A stretch of DNA of 27,339 nt, taken from positions 1 to 27,339 of the IMG/VR virus record IMGVR_UViG_3300008516_000110; one strand, written 5' to 3'. Below, one piece after another: positions 1-7,185 of this stretch. The number at the start of each line of letters is the position of its first letter. Position 1 is the first letter of the stretch. Below the pieces are notes generated by a model. It was not told where the DNA came from. It ran no database searches and saw only the letters and a list, made by a program, of their open reading frames with translations. Both the position numbers and the translations under genes were made by a program. This DNA is from a virus.

Positions 1-99
1 CCCTTGATCTTCCTGCCGATGCTAAAGATTTTGTATCCCGCCGCTTCAACTTTATCTTCGGCGGCCTGTATTGTGAATGCTTCAACGGTGAGTATGGTT
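1..99. repeat. Terminal direct repeat, left copy (circular overlap)
   Basis: Bases 1-99 are identical to bases 27241-27339. The repeat lies inside an open coding frame that continues across the join, so it is best explained as the overlap left when a circular molecule is assembled, giving a true length of about 27,240 bp. A genuine terminally redundant linear genome is the alternative. Confidence 0.93.
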
Positions 100-575
100 G
101 CACCGCTACCTTCCCGCACCTTCACGTTGTATAGCTTCGGGGTAAAGTATGCGTCAATGACGGGATCGCAATAGCCGCCTTTGGTACCTATGGCCAGGGC
201 TTCCTTACGGCTTGCTATTTCATCACGGGTAAGTCCAATAGCGATTTTAACTTTGGGGGCCGTGGCACTAATAGGTGGCAAGTTGCCACTGATCATAGCT
301 TCTATGTCGGGATCGGGTATACCGTACTTCCTGCCAAGTTCCCGGGCAGCGTCCATGGAATCGGCATTCTTTATTCGCAATAGGTTGATTTGGGATACAT
401 TGCCAAGGTGCCTTGACCAGGCAGTTGTGTTGAACGATATTTGAGGGCTAGGCGTAGGGGGTGGTGGTGGTGTAATATCATCATCCTTTTTCAAGAAGGC
501 TTTGATAAAGGTTTTCCCCGCTAGCTGCCTTCTTGCGTGTGGTGTTTCAGGCCGTACGATTCGTTTCAGTGCCAT
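1..575 (-). CDS. Giant basic repeat protein, N-terminal part (gene crosses the circular junction)
   Basis: This is the 5' part of a minus-strand gene that continues at 27240 and ends at 24600. I read the frame from 575 to 1 codon by codon and found no stop; 575 plus 2,641 nt gives 1,072 codons (1,071 residues). The ATG at 575-573 follows a strong ribosome binding site (AAAGGGGGTGAACC), which decides the start; the TTG at 27200 is internal. Residues 1-191 begin with a basic segment (MALKRIVRPE), then a Lys/Asp stretch and a proline-rich linker (DDDITPPPPPTPSP), then a compact alpha/beta-looking region ending near GYKIFSIGRKIKG. There is no signal peptide. It lies 19 nt downstream of the 595-1293 gene and is probably co-transcribed with it. 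The function is not recognised. A large, partly hydrophobic, very basic protein at the end of the structural operon suggests a virion or genome-associated component. Confidence 0.9.
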   Translation of the reverse strand, partial: MALKRIVRPETPHARRQLAGKTFIKAFLKKDDDITPPPPPTPSPQISFNTTAWSRHLGNVSQINLLRIKNADSMDAARELGRKYGIPDPDIEAMISGNLPPISATAPKVKIAIGLTRDEIASRKEALAIGTKGGYCDPVIDAYFTPKLYNVKVREGSGATILTVEAFTIQAAEDKVEAAGYKIFSIGRKIK

Positions 576-594
576 GGTTCACCCCCTTTGGCTT

Positions 595-1293
595 TTACGT
601 TTCCTGCGATTGTCTATGATCTTCAACCATTCTCGTTATTCCCAGTATGAATAGTAACAGGCCAATGCCCATTAACGGAAGCCCTATCCTGGGATCATAC
701 GATACCGAAGACGCCCCCCAGGTTATTATGGCGATCGAACAAATAACCCGAAGCCATGTCTTCTGCCATACTGCCAGGACGCATAAGAGAATGATGAAAA
801 GAAGCTGCAATACTGTCATATCGCCACCCCCTATGGTGATATTGAAGAACCCGCCGAAAGTGGCGGTATCGGTGTAGTCACTCATGTTGGCACCCCAGAT
901 TGAATCAGGATCAATGGTAGCTTCTACGGTAGCATTTACTGTGATATTGCCGGTGAATTCTTCTATAACATGAAGTTCCGTAGATCCATAACACGTAGGA
1001 TTGGATGATGTTACTTCGGCTACATATACGCCCAGTTCCGATGGCACGGTGAAGTCATATTCGTACAATCCTTCACTAGCAGTAATATAATCCATGCTAA
1101 CGCCGTCCAGTTCCTTGTTGCCGTCCGTATCCCATAGCGTTAGCAATACAGTTGCATTGTTAACAGGCGAGCCCGCCCCATCTAGCACCTGGGCGTAGAA
1201 CGTTGCATCTTCATCCGGGTAATAGTCCCCCGCCAGTACCACGGTAGGTACTAGAACTAGGATTATCGCCAGGACTACCAGTAAATATTTCAC
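595..1293 (-). CDS. Secreted Ig-like protein with C-terminal membrane segments
   Basis: The 232-residue product has a signal peptide (residues 1-21, ending VVLAG), a beta-rich ectodomain that reads like an Ig or carboxypeptidase-regulatory-like fold (about 25-112; AQVLDGAGSPVNNATVLLTL is typical of such folds), a linker, and three hydrophobic segments (about 160-176, 180-197 and 203-221). It has five N-x-S/T sequons. The start is a GTG at 1293 whose first bases overlap the TGA of the upstream gene (GTGA), preceded by GGGGATCAA. Signal peptide, ectodomain and clustered C-terminal helices recur in the 7442, 8536 and 10919 genes, suggesting a shared envelope architecture. It is probably a minor envelope or surface protein of the particle; an exact family is not recognised. 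Confidence 0.88.
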   Translation of the reverse strand: MKYLLVVLAIILVLVPTVVLAGDYYPDEDATFYAQVLDGAGSPVNNATVLLTLWDTDGNKELDGVSMDYITASEGLYEYDFTVPSELGVYVAEVTSSNPTCYGSTELHVIEEFTGNITVNATVEATIDPDSIWGANMSDYTDTATFGGFFNITIGGGDMTVLQLLFIILLCVLAVWQKTWLRVICSIAIITWGASSVSYDPRIGLPLMGIGLLLFILGITRMVEDHRQSQET

Positions 1294-3116
1294 TTGATCC
1301 CCAAAAGTTCCTTGATCTTGGCTACATCATTTTGTAGTGCTAAAATATCTTCCTGCTGCTGTGCTATCGTTGTTTGTTGTTCCTGGATTATAAGGTAAAG
1401 TTCTCTGATGCCCTGTTCGTTTTGGGATATTCTACCGCCCATGCTAATCCCGCTACACCCTGGGATAACATCGTTCTTTTCTTCTGAAGTTAAGGTGTTA
1501 TAGAATTCATACGGTGTTATGTCAGATGATTCAAACCGTTCCAACAGGTATTTGGGGAAGTCATAGCCAGTTACCTTCACACCTTCCATGAAAGTGTCAT
1601 AATCAGGTGCCATCTTACCGCCAGGTGGCAGTATTCCTTCATGCCGCATGATTTCCTCAAGGGCTGAACCGCTAACATTTTCATCCCAGTAATGCGTGTA
1701 TTCTATGACGTCATGGCAGTAAATATAGCCGTCAACTGTGCCACCACAACTACCCAATCCGTTATCAACACACAAGGCACCATCATAAATCTCCATATTA
1801 TTGTAATCATCAAAGTGGAATCTAACAGAACCGGTATTCTGAAAGTTCAAATCTCCATCTGAATCAACCCCTAGCTCCCACCCTTCAGTTCCACTCCATT
1901 CTTGTATCCCGATCGCTTCCCCCCCGGAATCTGTTTTAACGAACAATGGTTCTAGCGGGCTAGCGTGTCCAATGCCTACTCGATTGTATGCACCATCTAC
2001 AAAAAGAGTGATCCCATCTATTCTAACGTCGTCGTCCGGGCTGATATAAATGTCATCATCCGCTTCAAGGTATAAATCACCGGCAGATTCGTGTATCCTT
2101 GTATTATCATTCGCAAAAGAAATATCGCCCCCGGCAACTAGCAGTATATCCCCATCAACTCCTACCGTAAGCTTCGTGGCACCCGCATATTGAAGCCTAA
2201 ATAGGTTTGTTCCTGTCTGTGGTGCAGCAACATTTATTCTAAAGCCGGAGACTTCACTTGTGGTTGTTACTGTCAGAACCGGGGCCCTACCGTATAAATG
2301 AAGATCAGAAGCGGGGCTATCAGTTCCAATGCCTACATAGCCACTTGTGTCCATAACAAGCCCGTTGTTCCAAGTTACAGCGTCGCCAGCGGCTATACCA
2401 CTATCATACCTAAATTGTAATAAATCGCCAATCTTATAGATTTGGAAGTTAGAACCAACATCAGAACTCCTCCAAGCCCCATCATAATAGGCATCGAAAC
2501 TTAAACCTGAATTATCGTGGCCCCAATGAATTTGTTGAAATACGGGATAATCATCAGAATCTACGGTATACTGGATATGAGGACCAGCCGCACTGGCAGC
2601 AGGGCCCTCTATTGCAAACTTAGCATACCCAACTCCACCGTGAGGAATAGTTGATGTCCCAATGCCTACCTTGCCAGCGTCATCAATTACCATTACTTCC
2701 GAACCGGCGGTATCAAAGCGTAGTATATCTTCATCGGCCGATTCTTCCGTTTGAATGCCTGTGTCTGTATCTGCATCCCAAATTGCAGATACCGTGGCTA
2801 CAACATCTGTGGTTTCCCATTCCCCGGCTACATCATTCCAGGTTATCACTTGCCCATCCGTGGGGCTACCCGCATTAACATCGTCCAGATCATCCAGGGA
2901 TAGCACTAGAATATAGTCTACCCACATTGCCGCGGTCCCATTCCAAACCAGGAAGGCACCATTACCCGGGGAACTGGCGTCAACGTCCGTTAGATCGTCC
3001 AGGGCAGGATTAGGCCGGACAATCACAACGTCTTTGGCCAGTACCGGTATTGCCGATGCTAGTACCAGGCTTATCAGTAGTAACGCTATTGCTATAAAAT
3101 GCCATTTAATTCTCAT
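1290..3116 (-). CDS. Secreted tail-fibre-like / adhesin protein
   Basis: The 608-residue product has an N-terminal signal peptide (1-27) and no obvious membrane anchor. Two copies of the phage-fibre linker repeat occur near 38-66 and 73-101, the second reading LDDVNAGSPTDGQVITW. At least three VGIG motifs (VGIGTSTIP, VGIGTDSPASDLHLYG, VGIGHASP) follow, which mark beta-helical or trimeric tail-fibre shafts that sit upstream of intramolecular-chaperone regions. The C-terminus (about 565-605) is a Gln-rich coiled coil ending KIKELLGIK, suited to trimerisation. The ATG at 3116 overlaps the upstream TGA (ATGA). A fibre with a secretory signal is unusual for tailed phages, whose fibres assemble in the cytoplasm; it fits a particle assembled at the membrane. 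Receptor binding is inferred. Confidence 0.88.
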   Translation of the reverse strand: MRIKWHFIAIALLLISLVLASAIPVLAKDVVIVRPNPALDDLTDVDASSPGNGAFLVWNGTAAMWVDYILVLSLDDLDDVNAGSPTDGQVITWNDVAGEWETTDVVATVSAIWDADTDTGIQTEESADEDILRFDTAGSEVMVIDDAGKVGIGTSTIPHGGVGYAKFAIEGPAASAAGPHIQYTVDSDDYPVFQQIHWGHDNSGLSFDAYYDGAWRSSDVGSNFQIYKIGDLLQFRYDSGIAAGDAVTWNNGLVMDTSGYVGIGTDSPASDLHLYGRAPVLTVTTTSEVSGFRINVAAPQTGTNLFRLQYAGATKLTVGVDGDILLVAGGDISFANDNTRIHESAGDLYLEADDDIYISPDDDVRIDGITLFVDGAYNRVGIGHASPLEPLFVKTDSGGEAIGIQEWSGTEGWELGVDSDGDLNFQNTGSVRFHFDDYNNMEIYDGALCVDNGLGSCGGTVDGYIYCHDVIEYTHYWDENVSGSALEEIMRHEGILPPGGKMAPDYDTFMEGVKVTGYDFPKYLLERFESSDITPYEFYNTLTSEEKNDVIPGCSGISMGGRISQNEQGIRELYLIIQEQQTTIAQQQEDILALQNDVAKIKELLGIK

Positions 3117-4264
3117 ATCGTTTCACTCCCTGTCGGTATCGTTTCACCTTCTGTCGGTTTTGTTTCACCCCCTGTCGGTATTGGTTTGGCAATTTCGATC
3201 ACGTTCTGCCCGCGGTCTATTCTTGCCAGGTAACCCTTGCTGTCGGTTGCCAGTTTATCAAGGTTTCTGATAAGTTTTTCCACACCCTTCAGTTTTGTTC
3301 TTGTCAACTTGCCCATCCCCTTTTCGAGTTCGTGTATTGAAATCACCCACTTGTTAGGCTGATCCTCCAAGATCGCTTTGCTTCCCTGGGCAAAGTCTAT
3401 GAGATTGTTGCCCCAGGCACGGTATTCGGCCTTTAGCAACGTATTGAATTGCTCTATTTCCTTTTGTTCTAGGGCTAGGTTGTGTTCACCACTGGTATAC
3501 ATCTTCTTGTCGTCCATATCGAACACCATCTTCCCCCCAACTATTTCCACCTTCTTGGCCCACTGCCAGGGATCGAATATCTGATAGGTATTGTATAGCG
3601 GCCATAATTTGTGGGCCATGCCGATGGCTTCAGGCCATACCTTCCCCCGCCAACCGGTGAATATACCGCTATTATCCTTGCACTGGTAGAGGAAGTTAGT
3701 TCCCTTGTATACTTGGTGGTCCCTGCCCCATTCCGTCCAGTACGAATCCTGCGACCACACCATCAGATCAACCTTGTTCAATATGACAGTGGGCAAAGTC
3801 GGTGATTGTGTGTCCAATAAGACACGAAGGCCACGCTTACGCAACTGGCTTAAAAACTTTTCAACCATTATATTACTGGTACTCATGGCACGTTTCCGTT
3901 CAATCCAGGTGTCTACTTCGCCAATGCCAACCACGGCTTCTTGTAACGAACTGTCAAAACTCAATAGAAATTCCAGGTCCAGTGGTCGTGCCTTATTATC
4001 GCATCCTATTTTTTCGGGATATAGTTCGTAATTGGTAAAAACGTGAAGCCCTGCCTTCAGTGCCTTCAGTAACTTACGAGCCACCCTTACGGATTTGCCA
4101 CCACCCCGGGGACCTAACACCAGTTCAACGTATTCGCGGGGGAAGTAAGTACGTAGTCCTTCGGGCAACCCCACGGTTTCCTTTGTCATAGCTTCAAGGA
4201 AATCATCGGTTTCAACCGGTTCTTCATCGCTACGATCAATTACTGCTCTACTTGATTCATTCAT
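3113..4264 (-). CDS. Zot-like P-loop assembly/packaging ATPase
   Basis: The frame is open from 4354, but the ATG at 4264 is preferred because it follows AAAGGGGGAAG and overlaps the upstream stop by only 8 nt; this gives 383 residues. Walker A is GPRGGGKS (51-58). A Walker-B-like strand ends in acidic residues (EAVVGIGEVD, 109-118), followed by a conserved-looking arginine segment (ERKRAMS) and a sensor-like LLDTQSP (149-155). This order matches the Zot/gpI family, inner-membrane ATPases that drive extrusion of filamentous phages; related FtsK/HerA-type ATPases package DNA in other viruses. I see no clear C-terminal TM helix, unlike classic Zot. The C-terminus carries three 7-residue PTGxET-type repeats encoded by a 21-bp tandem repeat. 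It is the best candidate motor for particle assembly here. Confidence 0.85.
   Translation of the reverse strand: MNESSRAVIDRSDEEPVETDDFLEAMTKETVGLPEGLRTYFPREYVELVLGPRGGGKSVRVARKLLKALKAGLHVFTNYELYPEKIGCDNKARPLDLEFLLSFDSSLQEAVVGIGEVDTWIERKRAMSTSNIMVEKFLSQLRKRGLRVLLDTQSPTLPTVILNKVDLMVWSQDSYWTEWGRDHQVYKGTNFLYQCKDNSGIFTGWRGKVWPEAIGMAHKLWPLYNTYQIFDPWQWAKKVEIVGGKMVFDMDDKKMYTSGEHNLALEQKEIEQFNTLLKAEYRAWGNNLIDFAQGSKAILEDQPNKWVISIHELEKGMGKLTRTKLKGVEKLIRNLDKLATDSKGYLARIDRGQNVIEIAKPIPTGGETKPTEGETIPTGSETI
3121..3183 (-). repeat. Three 21-bp tandem repeats, each with a Shine-Dalgarno-like core
   Basis: Units at 3121-3141, 3142-3162 and 3163-3183 encode the PTGxET-type repeats at the end of the ATPase. On the minus strand each unit contains an SD-like core (GGGAGTGAAAC, GAAGGTGAAAC and GGGGGTGAAAC). 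The unit nearest 3116 is the ribosome binding site of the fibre gene. Confidence 0.85.
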
Positions 4265-4655
4265 CCGGTTGTCTATCTTCCCCCTTTGTTCCTCTTTTCG
4301 CCGGGTTAAGCAGTTGTTGCCCATTGTGCTGTGAAGGCATTGCTGTGGGGACAAGCATACGTGATAACCCCATTAGAAATTCATTCCTGGCGAACCCACC
4401 TTCACCTAGCCCTGCACCCATCATGTTGATTACGAATGCCTGGCCCTGGGGGTTATCCCCGATCAGGGTTGCCGCAAGTCCATAATACCCGCGTAGCTTT
4501 TCCTGAATTCGGGACCTGATAAGAGTTCCTGCCAAGGGTGCTAGTTTTTCAGCTTCCGATGGTAGGCGTATAAGTTCCTTTTCGGAACCCGAACCCCCGA
4601 GGGGGGCAAAGGTTCCCAGTTCATCTTGTTTTCCCCATCCTCTATTCACTGACAT
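4257..4655 (-). CDS. Unrecognised cytoplasmic protein upstream of the ATPase
   Basis: The 132-residue soluble protein has no signal peptide or convincing TM helix. Its middle (about 35-100) contains amphipathic helices and a Gly-rich stretch (MMGAGLGEGGFARNEFLMG); the tail is polar and Glu-rich. The ATG at 4655 has GAAAGGATACAACT in front of it. It overlaps the ATPase start by 8 nt, so the two are probably translationally coupled; a partner or adaptor of the ATPase is possible but unproven. I do not recognise a family. Confidence 0.8.
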   Translation of the reverse strand: MSVNRGWGKQDELGTFAPLGGSGSEKELIRLPSEAEKLAPLAGTLIRSRIQEKLRGYYGLAATLIGDNPQGQAFVINMMGAGLGEGGFARNEFLMGLSRMLVPTAMPSQHNGQQLLNPAKRGTKGEDRQPDE

Positions 4656-4667
4656 AGTTGTATCCTT

Positions 4668-5174
4668 TCATGCCATCGACATTACTATCAGGAAGATCAC
4701 GAATACACAGGCTACGATTGCTATTGTTGGCGTCATGATTTTTTTCGCCTGGTCTATCAGGGATGGTTTGGGCAGGGTTTCCAATTCGATTATCTTTTCA
4801 ATAGTCTGTGCCAGGGTAACGGCCAGGGAATACAATTCCATGGAAGACATACCCATTTCCCCTTCCTTCGGTCCGGGATCGGGGAAGGTAACAGGGCTAT
4901 ACCCGCCGTTGCCGGTGTTGACAGCAACATATACTGGTCGGCCGCTTTCATAGAATGTGTAGGGCCCATCCCCATCCGTTGTATTCTTTGTGCCTTCCTG
5001 TATTGCCTTAATATCTTTTGCGGCATCGGCACCTTCCAATATTTCAAAACCTGTTTTCTTGACCAGGTAGATTCTGCCTATAAGGGTATTGAGTTGTTCC
5101 CCGGCGGTAAGAACCGCTTTCTTCTTAACTTCCTTGGTTTCTGCCCTTGGGTCTTCCTTCGTTTTTACTGCCAT
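4668..5174 (-). CDS. Tail-anchored membrane protein
   Basis: The 168-residue protein has a charged, Lys-rich N-terminus, a polar domain (about 25-130) and one hydrophobic C-terminal helix (about 148-167, TPTIAIVACVFVIFLIVMSM), giving a tail-anchored topology with the bulk in the cytoplasm. The ATG at 5174 follows GGAAGGTGATAC, a near-ideal ribosome binding site. It forms a pair with the next gene upstream (5178-5642), which has the same soluble-domain plus C-terminal-TM design. Between the putative coat gene and the ATPase, these two may form a membrane assembly complex or minor virion proteins. The family is not recognised. Confidence 0.83.
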   Translation of the reverse strand: MAVKTKEDPRAETKEVKKKAVLTAGEQLNTLIGRIYLVKKTGFEILEGADAAKDIKAIQEGTKNTTDGDGPYTFYESGRPVYVAVNTGNGGYSPVTFPDPGPKEGEMGMSSMELYSLAVTLAQTIEKIIELETLPKPSLIDQAKKIMTPTIAIVACVFVIFLIVMSMA

Positions 5175-5177
5175 GTA

Positions 5178-5642
5178 TCACCTTCCAAATATTTTCTCAA
5201 ACAAACCAGTTTGCAGGGCGTATAGCAACCCCAAGAATATCACCCCCGCAACGGCTATTAGCAGGATTGTAGACATTTTATCGAAGCGGTCTAGTAAATC
5301 TAGCCGTTGAACTGCCTTGGAACATCCTTCGCTAATTGCCCCTTCCTTGATCTGATCCTTCTTATGTTCTACTTTCGCCCATGTTAGGGTGCTTAAACTA
5401 AACGGCCTGGCCATGTTTTCGTATAATAGGGTAGTCAAGCCCTGAAATTTCAGTTTCCCCCTTCTGAACCTGATGAAGTTCCCCATACATTGCGGGAAGG
5501 AATCGTATCCCAGTAGGTTCTTGGCGTCTAGCAGGAATGTCCCCGTTGATTCCAGGTTACGGTGCATCAGGTTTTTATCTTCACCAAGAACTATGCAGTG
5601 GATATTAAAACTTTCCTTGTTCTTCTTATTGAAAAATCCCAT
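5178..5642 (-). CDS. Tail-anchored membrane protein
   Basis: The 154-residue protein has an N-terminal soluble domain (about 1-110, with FNIHCIVLGEDKNLMHRN and later KLKFQGLTTLLYEN), a charged helix, and one TM helix (about 127-146, MSTILLIAVAGVIFLGLLYA) followed by a short basic tail. The ATG at 5642 is preceded by GGAG 8-9 nt upstream. It ends 3 nt before the start of the 4668-5174 gene. A perfect hairpin at 5683-5724 separates it from the coat-like gene upstream, so its expression may be stepped down relative to that gene. Function unknown. Confidence 0.82.
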   Translation of the reverse strand: MGFFNKKNKESFNIHCIVLGEDKNLMHRNLESTGTFLLDAKNLLGYDSFPQCMGNFIRFRRGKLKFQGLTTLLYENMARPFSLSTLTWAKVEHKKDQIKEGAISEGCSKAVQRLDLLDRFDKMSTILLIAVAGVIFLGLLYALQTGLFEKIFGR

Positions 5643-5682
5643 TTGTTCTACTCCATTTCATCTTTCATATTCCTTAAATACA

Positions 5683-5724
5683 GAAACCCGGCTTTAGGGA
5701 AGCTTGTACCCAAAGCCGGGTTTC
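5683..5724 (-). terminator. Perfect 13-bp hairpin after the coat-like gene
   Basis: The arms GAAACCCGGCTTT (5683-5695) and AAAGCCGGGTTTC (5712-5724) are exact inverted repeats around a 16-nt loop. The hairpin sits 30 nt past the stop of the 5754-6251 gene and before the next start. It lacks a clear T-tract, so it may be an attenuator or an RNA-end stabiliser rather than a full terminator. Filamentous phages place such an element after the major coat gene; the same role here is inference. Confidence 0.65.
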
Positions 5725-5753
5725 ACCCATAGTACCTCACGCCGCAACTAGAT

Positions 5754-6251
5754 CTAGAATCTGCCGCGTACTGCCTTGAACCCGACCATGCCGGTTATGA
5801 AGGTAATACCCAGGACGTATAGTAATGGTACTAGTCCTAGGAACGCGGCCAAGCCGGTATATGAAGCTATGTCGGCACGGGCAAGCAGGGTGCTTGTTTG
5901 CGTAATGACCAGTGGAAGCATTATAACGGCCACAATTACCACAACGGTCGTAAGGATAGTACTCTTCACATCCATCGATTCGCCCCGGTAACCAATCCAA
6001 ATCAGTACACCGCCGAATAGAACCAGGCTGATCATCATCAGCAACGGGAACAGAGTAAGGATTGATTCACCGCCGGGATAAAGTGTCCAGTTAACGGCTG
6101 AAGCCCCACCGGTAAGCAACGGGCTTACGGTGTCCATGGCAATGCCCAACATGATCAGACCAACCACAATGGATATAACACCAAGTATGATCGTCTTCAG
6201 ATTGGCAGCACCACCACTCATGCCACCTACACCTTGTCCTTTTCTTGACAT
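5754..6251 (-). CDS. Four-TM protein with internal duplication; candidate major coat/membrane protein
   Basis: The 165-residue product is very hydrophobic, with TM helices near 19-38, 63-87, 97-117 and 133-155. The two halves align with each other: LKTIILGVISIVVGLIML (18-35) with VKSTILTTVVVIVAVIML (95-112), and a second helix ending IGYRG with one ending KAVRG. It is therefore a tandem duplication of a two-helix hairpin. Small hydrophobic helical-hairpin proteins are the major capsid proteins of spindle-shaped archaeal viruses and the membrane proteins of pleolipoviruses; filamentous coats are also short helices. The ATG at 6251 follows AAGGGGGTGTAAG. Its place second in the operon, followed by a hairpin, fits a highly expressed coat protein. 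Major-coat status is inferred. Confidence 0.82.
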   Translation of the reverse strand: MSRKGQGVGGMSGGAANLKTIILGVISIVVGLIMLGIAMDTVSPLLTGGASAVNWTLYPGGESILTLFPLLMMISLVLFGGVLIWIGYRGESMDVKSTILTTVVVIVAVIMLPLVITQTSTLLARADIASYTGLAAFLGLVPLLYVLGITFITGMVGFKAVRGRF

Positions 6252-6285
6252 TCTTACACCCCCTTAAATTGGTGTATGACTAAAT

Positions 6286-6335
6286 CCCTGTCGACCATCA
6301 GGGACGGTTTTAACCCGTTCCTTCTTGGAACGGTT
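6286..6335 (-). promoter_or_regulatory. Two small hairpins in the 92-nt gap before the coat-like gene
   Basis: One hairpin pairs CCCTG (6286-6290) with CAGGG (6299-6303). The other pairs CGTTCC (6316-6321) with GGAACG (6327-6332) and extends through a bulge to 6312 and 6335. They lie between the stop of the 6344 gene and the start of the 6251 gene. They may partly terminate transcription or shape the leader of the coat message. No T-tract is present. Confidence 0.45.
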
Positions 6336-6343
6336 GCACCCAA

Positions 6344-6793
6344 TTAACCACGCCGACTACTTTTGACCGACGAAAACATCGACCACAACCCCATAACAAA
6401 CAAGCCGACAACTAATAGAAATGGCATGACACGGTAGAAACCGGACACACCAACGAATTCCTGATGTTCTGTTCTAACGTAACTGATGGTAAGGATTCGC
6501 GATGCTGATGGTTCTAACCCCGTTACCAACACATCGTAATCATCTTCTTCATAGGAAAGCACCACCGGCGTATCGTTTCCGTTATCGGAAGAAGCTGTGA
6601 GATCGGTCAAGTCCTGATACCAGTGTTCAAACGATAGGGTTTCCGTGGTATTTGTCACCCCCGCCCCGGTTGAAACGCTAAAAGGTTCGGAATAATCTTC
6701 GGTTAGGGCATCGGAAGTTGTGGGAATTAGCATATAAACAATCAGGAAAAGCCCCACCACCATACAAACCACGGCCATCAGGACGTTTTTCAT
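6344..6793 (-). CDS. Two-TM protein with beta-rich ectodomain; paralogue-like partner of the coat protein
   Basis: The 149-residue protein has TM helices near 4-24 and 118-141 flanking an 85-90-residue polar domain with beta-strand character and two sequons (NTT, NDT). Its ends resemble one hairpin unit of the 5754-6251 protein: the first helix followed by IPTTSDAL resembles the helix followed by MDTVSPLL, and FYRVMPFLLVVGL resembles FLGLVPLLYVLGI. This suggests the same hairpin with a domain inserted in the loop. The ATG at 6793 has no Shine-Dalgarno; a TATA-like box lies 22-29 nt upstream, so the message is probably leaderless. As first gene of the minus arm it is probably an abundant envelope or coat component. 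Confidence 0.82.
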   Translation of the reverse strand: MKNVLMAVVCMVVGLFLIVYMLIPTTSDALTEDYSEPFSVSTGAGVTNTTETLSFEHWYQDLTDLTASSDNGNDTPVVLSYEEDDYDVLVTGLEPSASRILTISYVRTEHQEFVGVSGFYRVMPFLLVVGLFVMGLWSMFSSVKSSRRG

Positions 6794-6884
6794 ACAATAA
6801 TAGTGTTACATATGAATATATAGGTTTCCATACCCAGTTTGGTTGGGTATGGAAACCTTTTATTTAATGATATATAATAATTAC
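6794..6884. promoter_or_regulatory. Divergent promoter region between the two arms
   Basis: This 91-nt gap drives both arms. Leftward, a TATA-like box (TATATATT on the minus strand, 6822-6815) lies 22-29 nt before the ATG at 6793. Rightward, a T/A box (6858-6867) lies 18-27 nt before the ATG at 6885. Each box is directly preceded by GGAAACC, like an archaeal BRE next to a TATA box. Neither first gene has a Shine-Dalgarno sequence. A bacterial reading is possible (TATAAT at 6873-6878), but no convincing -35 is in place. Confidence 0.68.
6822..6858. promoter_or_regulatory. Perfect 15-bp palindrome, candidate operator
   Basis: The arms AGGTTTCCATACCCA (6822-6836) and TGGGTATGGAAACCT (6844-6858) are exact inverted repeats around a 7-nt centre. 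The outer ends of the arms supply the BRE-like GGAAACC on both sides, so a protein bound here would block both promoters at once. The adjacent HTH gene is the obvious candidate ligand (inference). Confidence 0.75.
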
Positions 6885-7184
6885 ATGGTAATGCCTAGGG
6901 TTAACACCGGTGGCAAACCATGTGTAGTAGCCGTTATTCCATTCCGTAATGAAAGGAAGGTATCGCTAGTTTCTGAATTCTATGATACCTGTGAAACCTT
7001 CCGCTATCCCGAAATCTATGCATTGAGTAGGGCTTTGAGAATAAGCACTAGCACAGTGGAAAACTGGAAATATAAAATTACCTTCCCTAGATGGGACATA
7101 GCAATAGACGTAATCGAATGGGTAAGGAATGGCAAACCGATGGTTAAGATGTCACCTGTTGAACTGGCAACTCCAATAATGTAG
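6885..7184 (+). CDS. Small HTH DNA-binding protein, likely regulator
   Basis: From the ATG at 6885 the product has 99 residues; a second ATG at 6891 is equally possible. The frame is open from a TTG at 6843, but that lies inside the operator palindrome and is unlikely. A helix-turn-helix is visible at about 43-65 (EIYALSRALRISTSTVENWK), followed by FPRWDIAIDVIEWVRNGKP, a layout seen in small Xre- or MerR-like regulators. There is no Shine-Dalgarno, so the transcript is probably leaderless. It is the first gene of the plus arm and lies next to the palindromic divergent promoter, so it probably autoregulates and sets the switch between the two arms. The target is inferred from position only. 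Confidence 0.78.
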   Translation: MVMPRVNTGGKPCVVAVIPFRNERKVSLVSEFYDTCETFRYPEIYALSRALRISTSTVENWKYKITFPRWDIAIDVIEWVRNGKPMVKMSPVELATPIM

Positions 7185-7185
7185 T

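Noticed and set aside
1-99. True terminal repeats of a linear genome
   Set aside because: The repeat lies inside an uninterrupted 1,071-codon frame that only makes sense if the ends join; coverage across the join would settle it.
4264-4354. Longer N-terminus for the Zot-like ATPase starting at 4354
   Set aside because: It would overlap the upstream gene by about 100 nt; the ATG at 4264 has a ribosome binding site and normal spacing.
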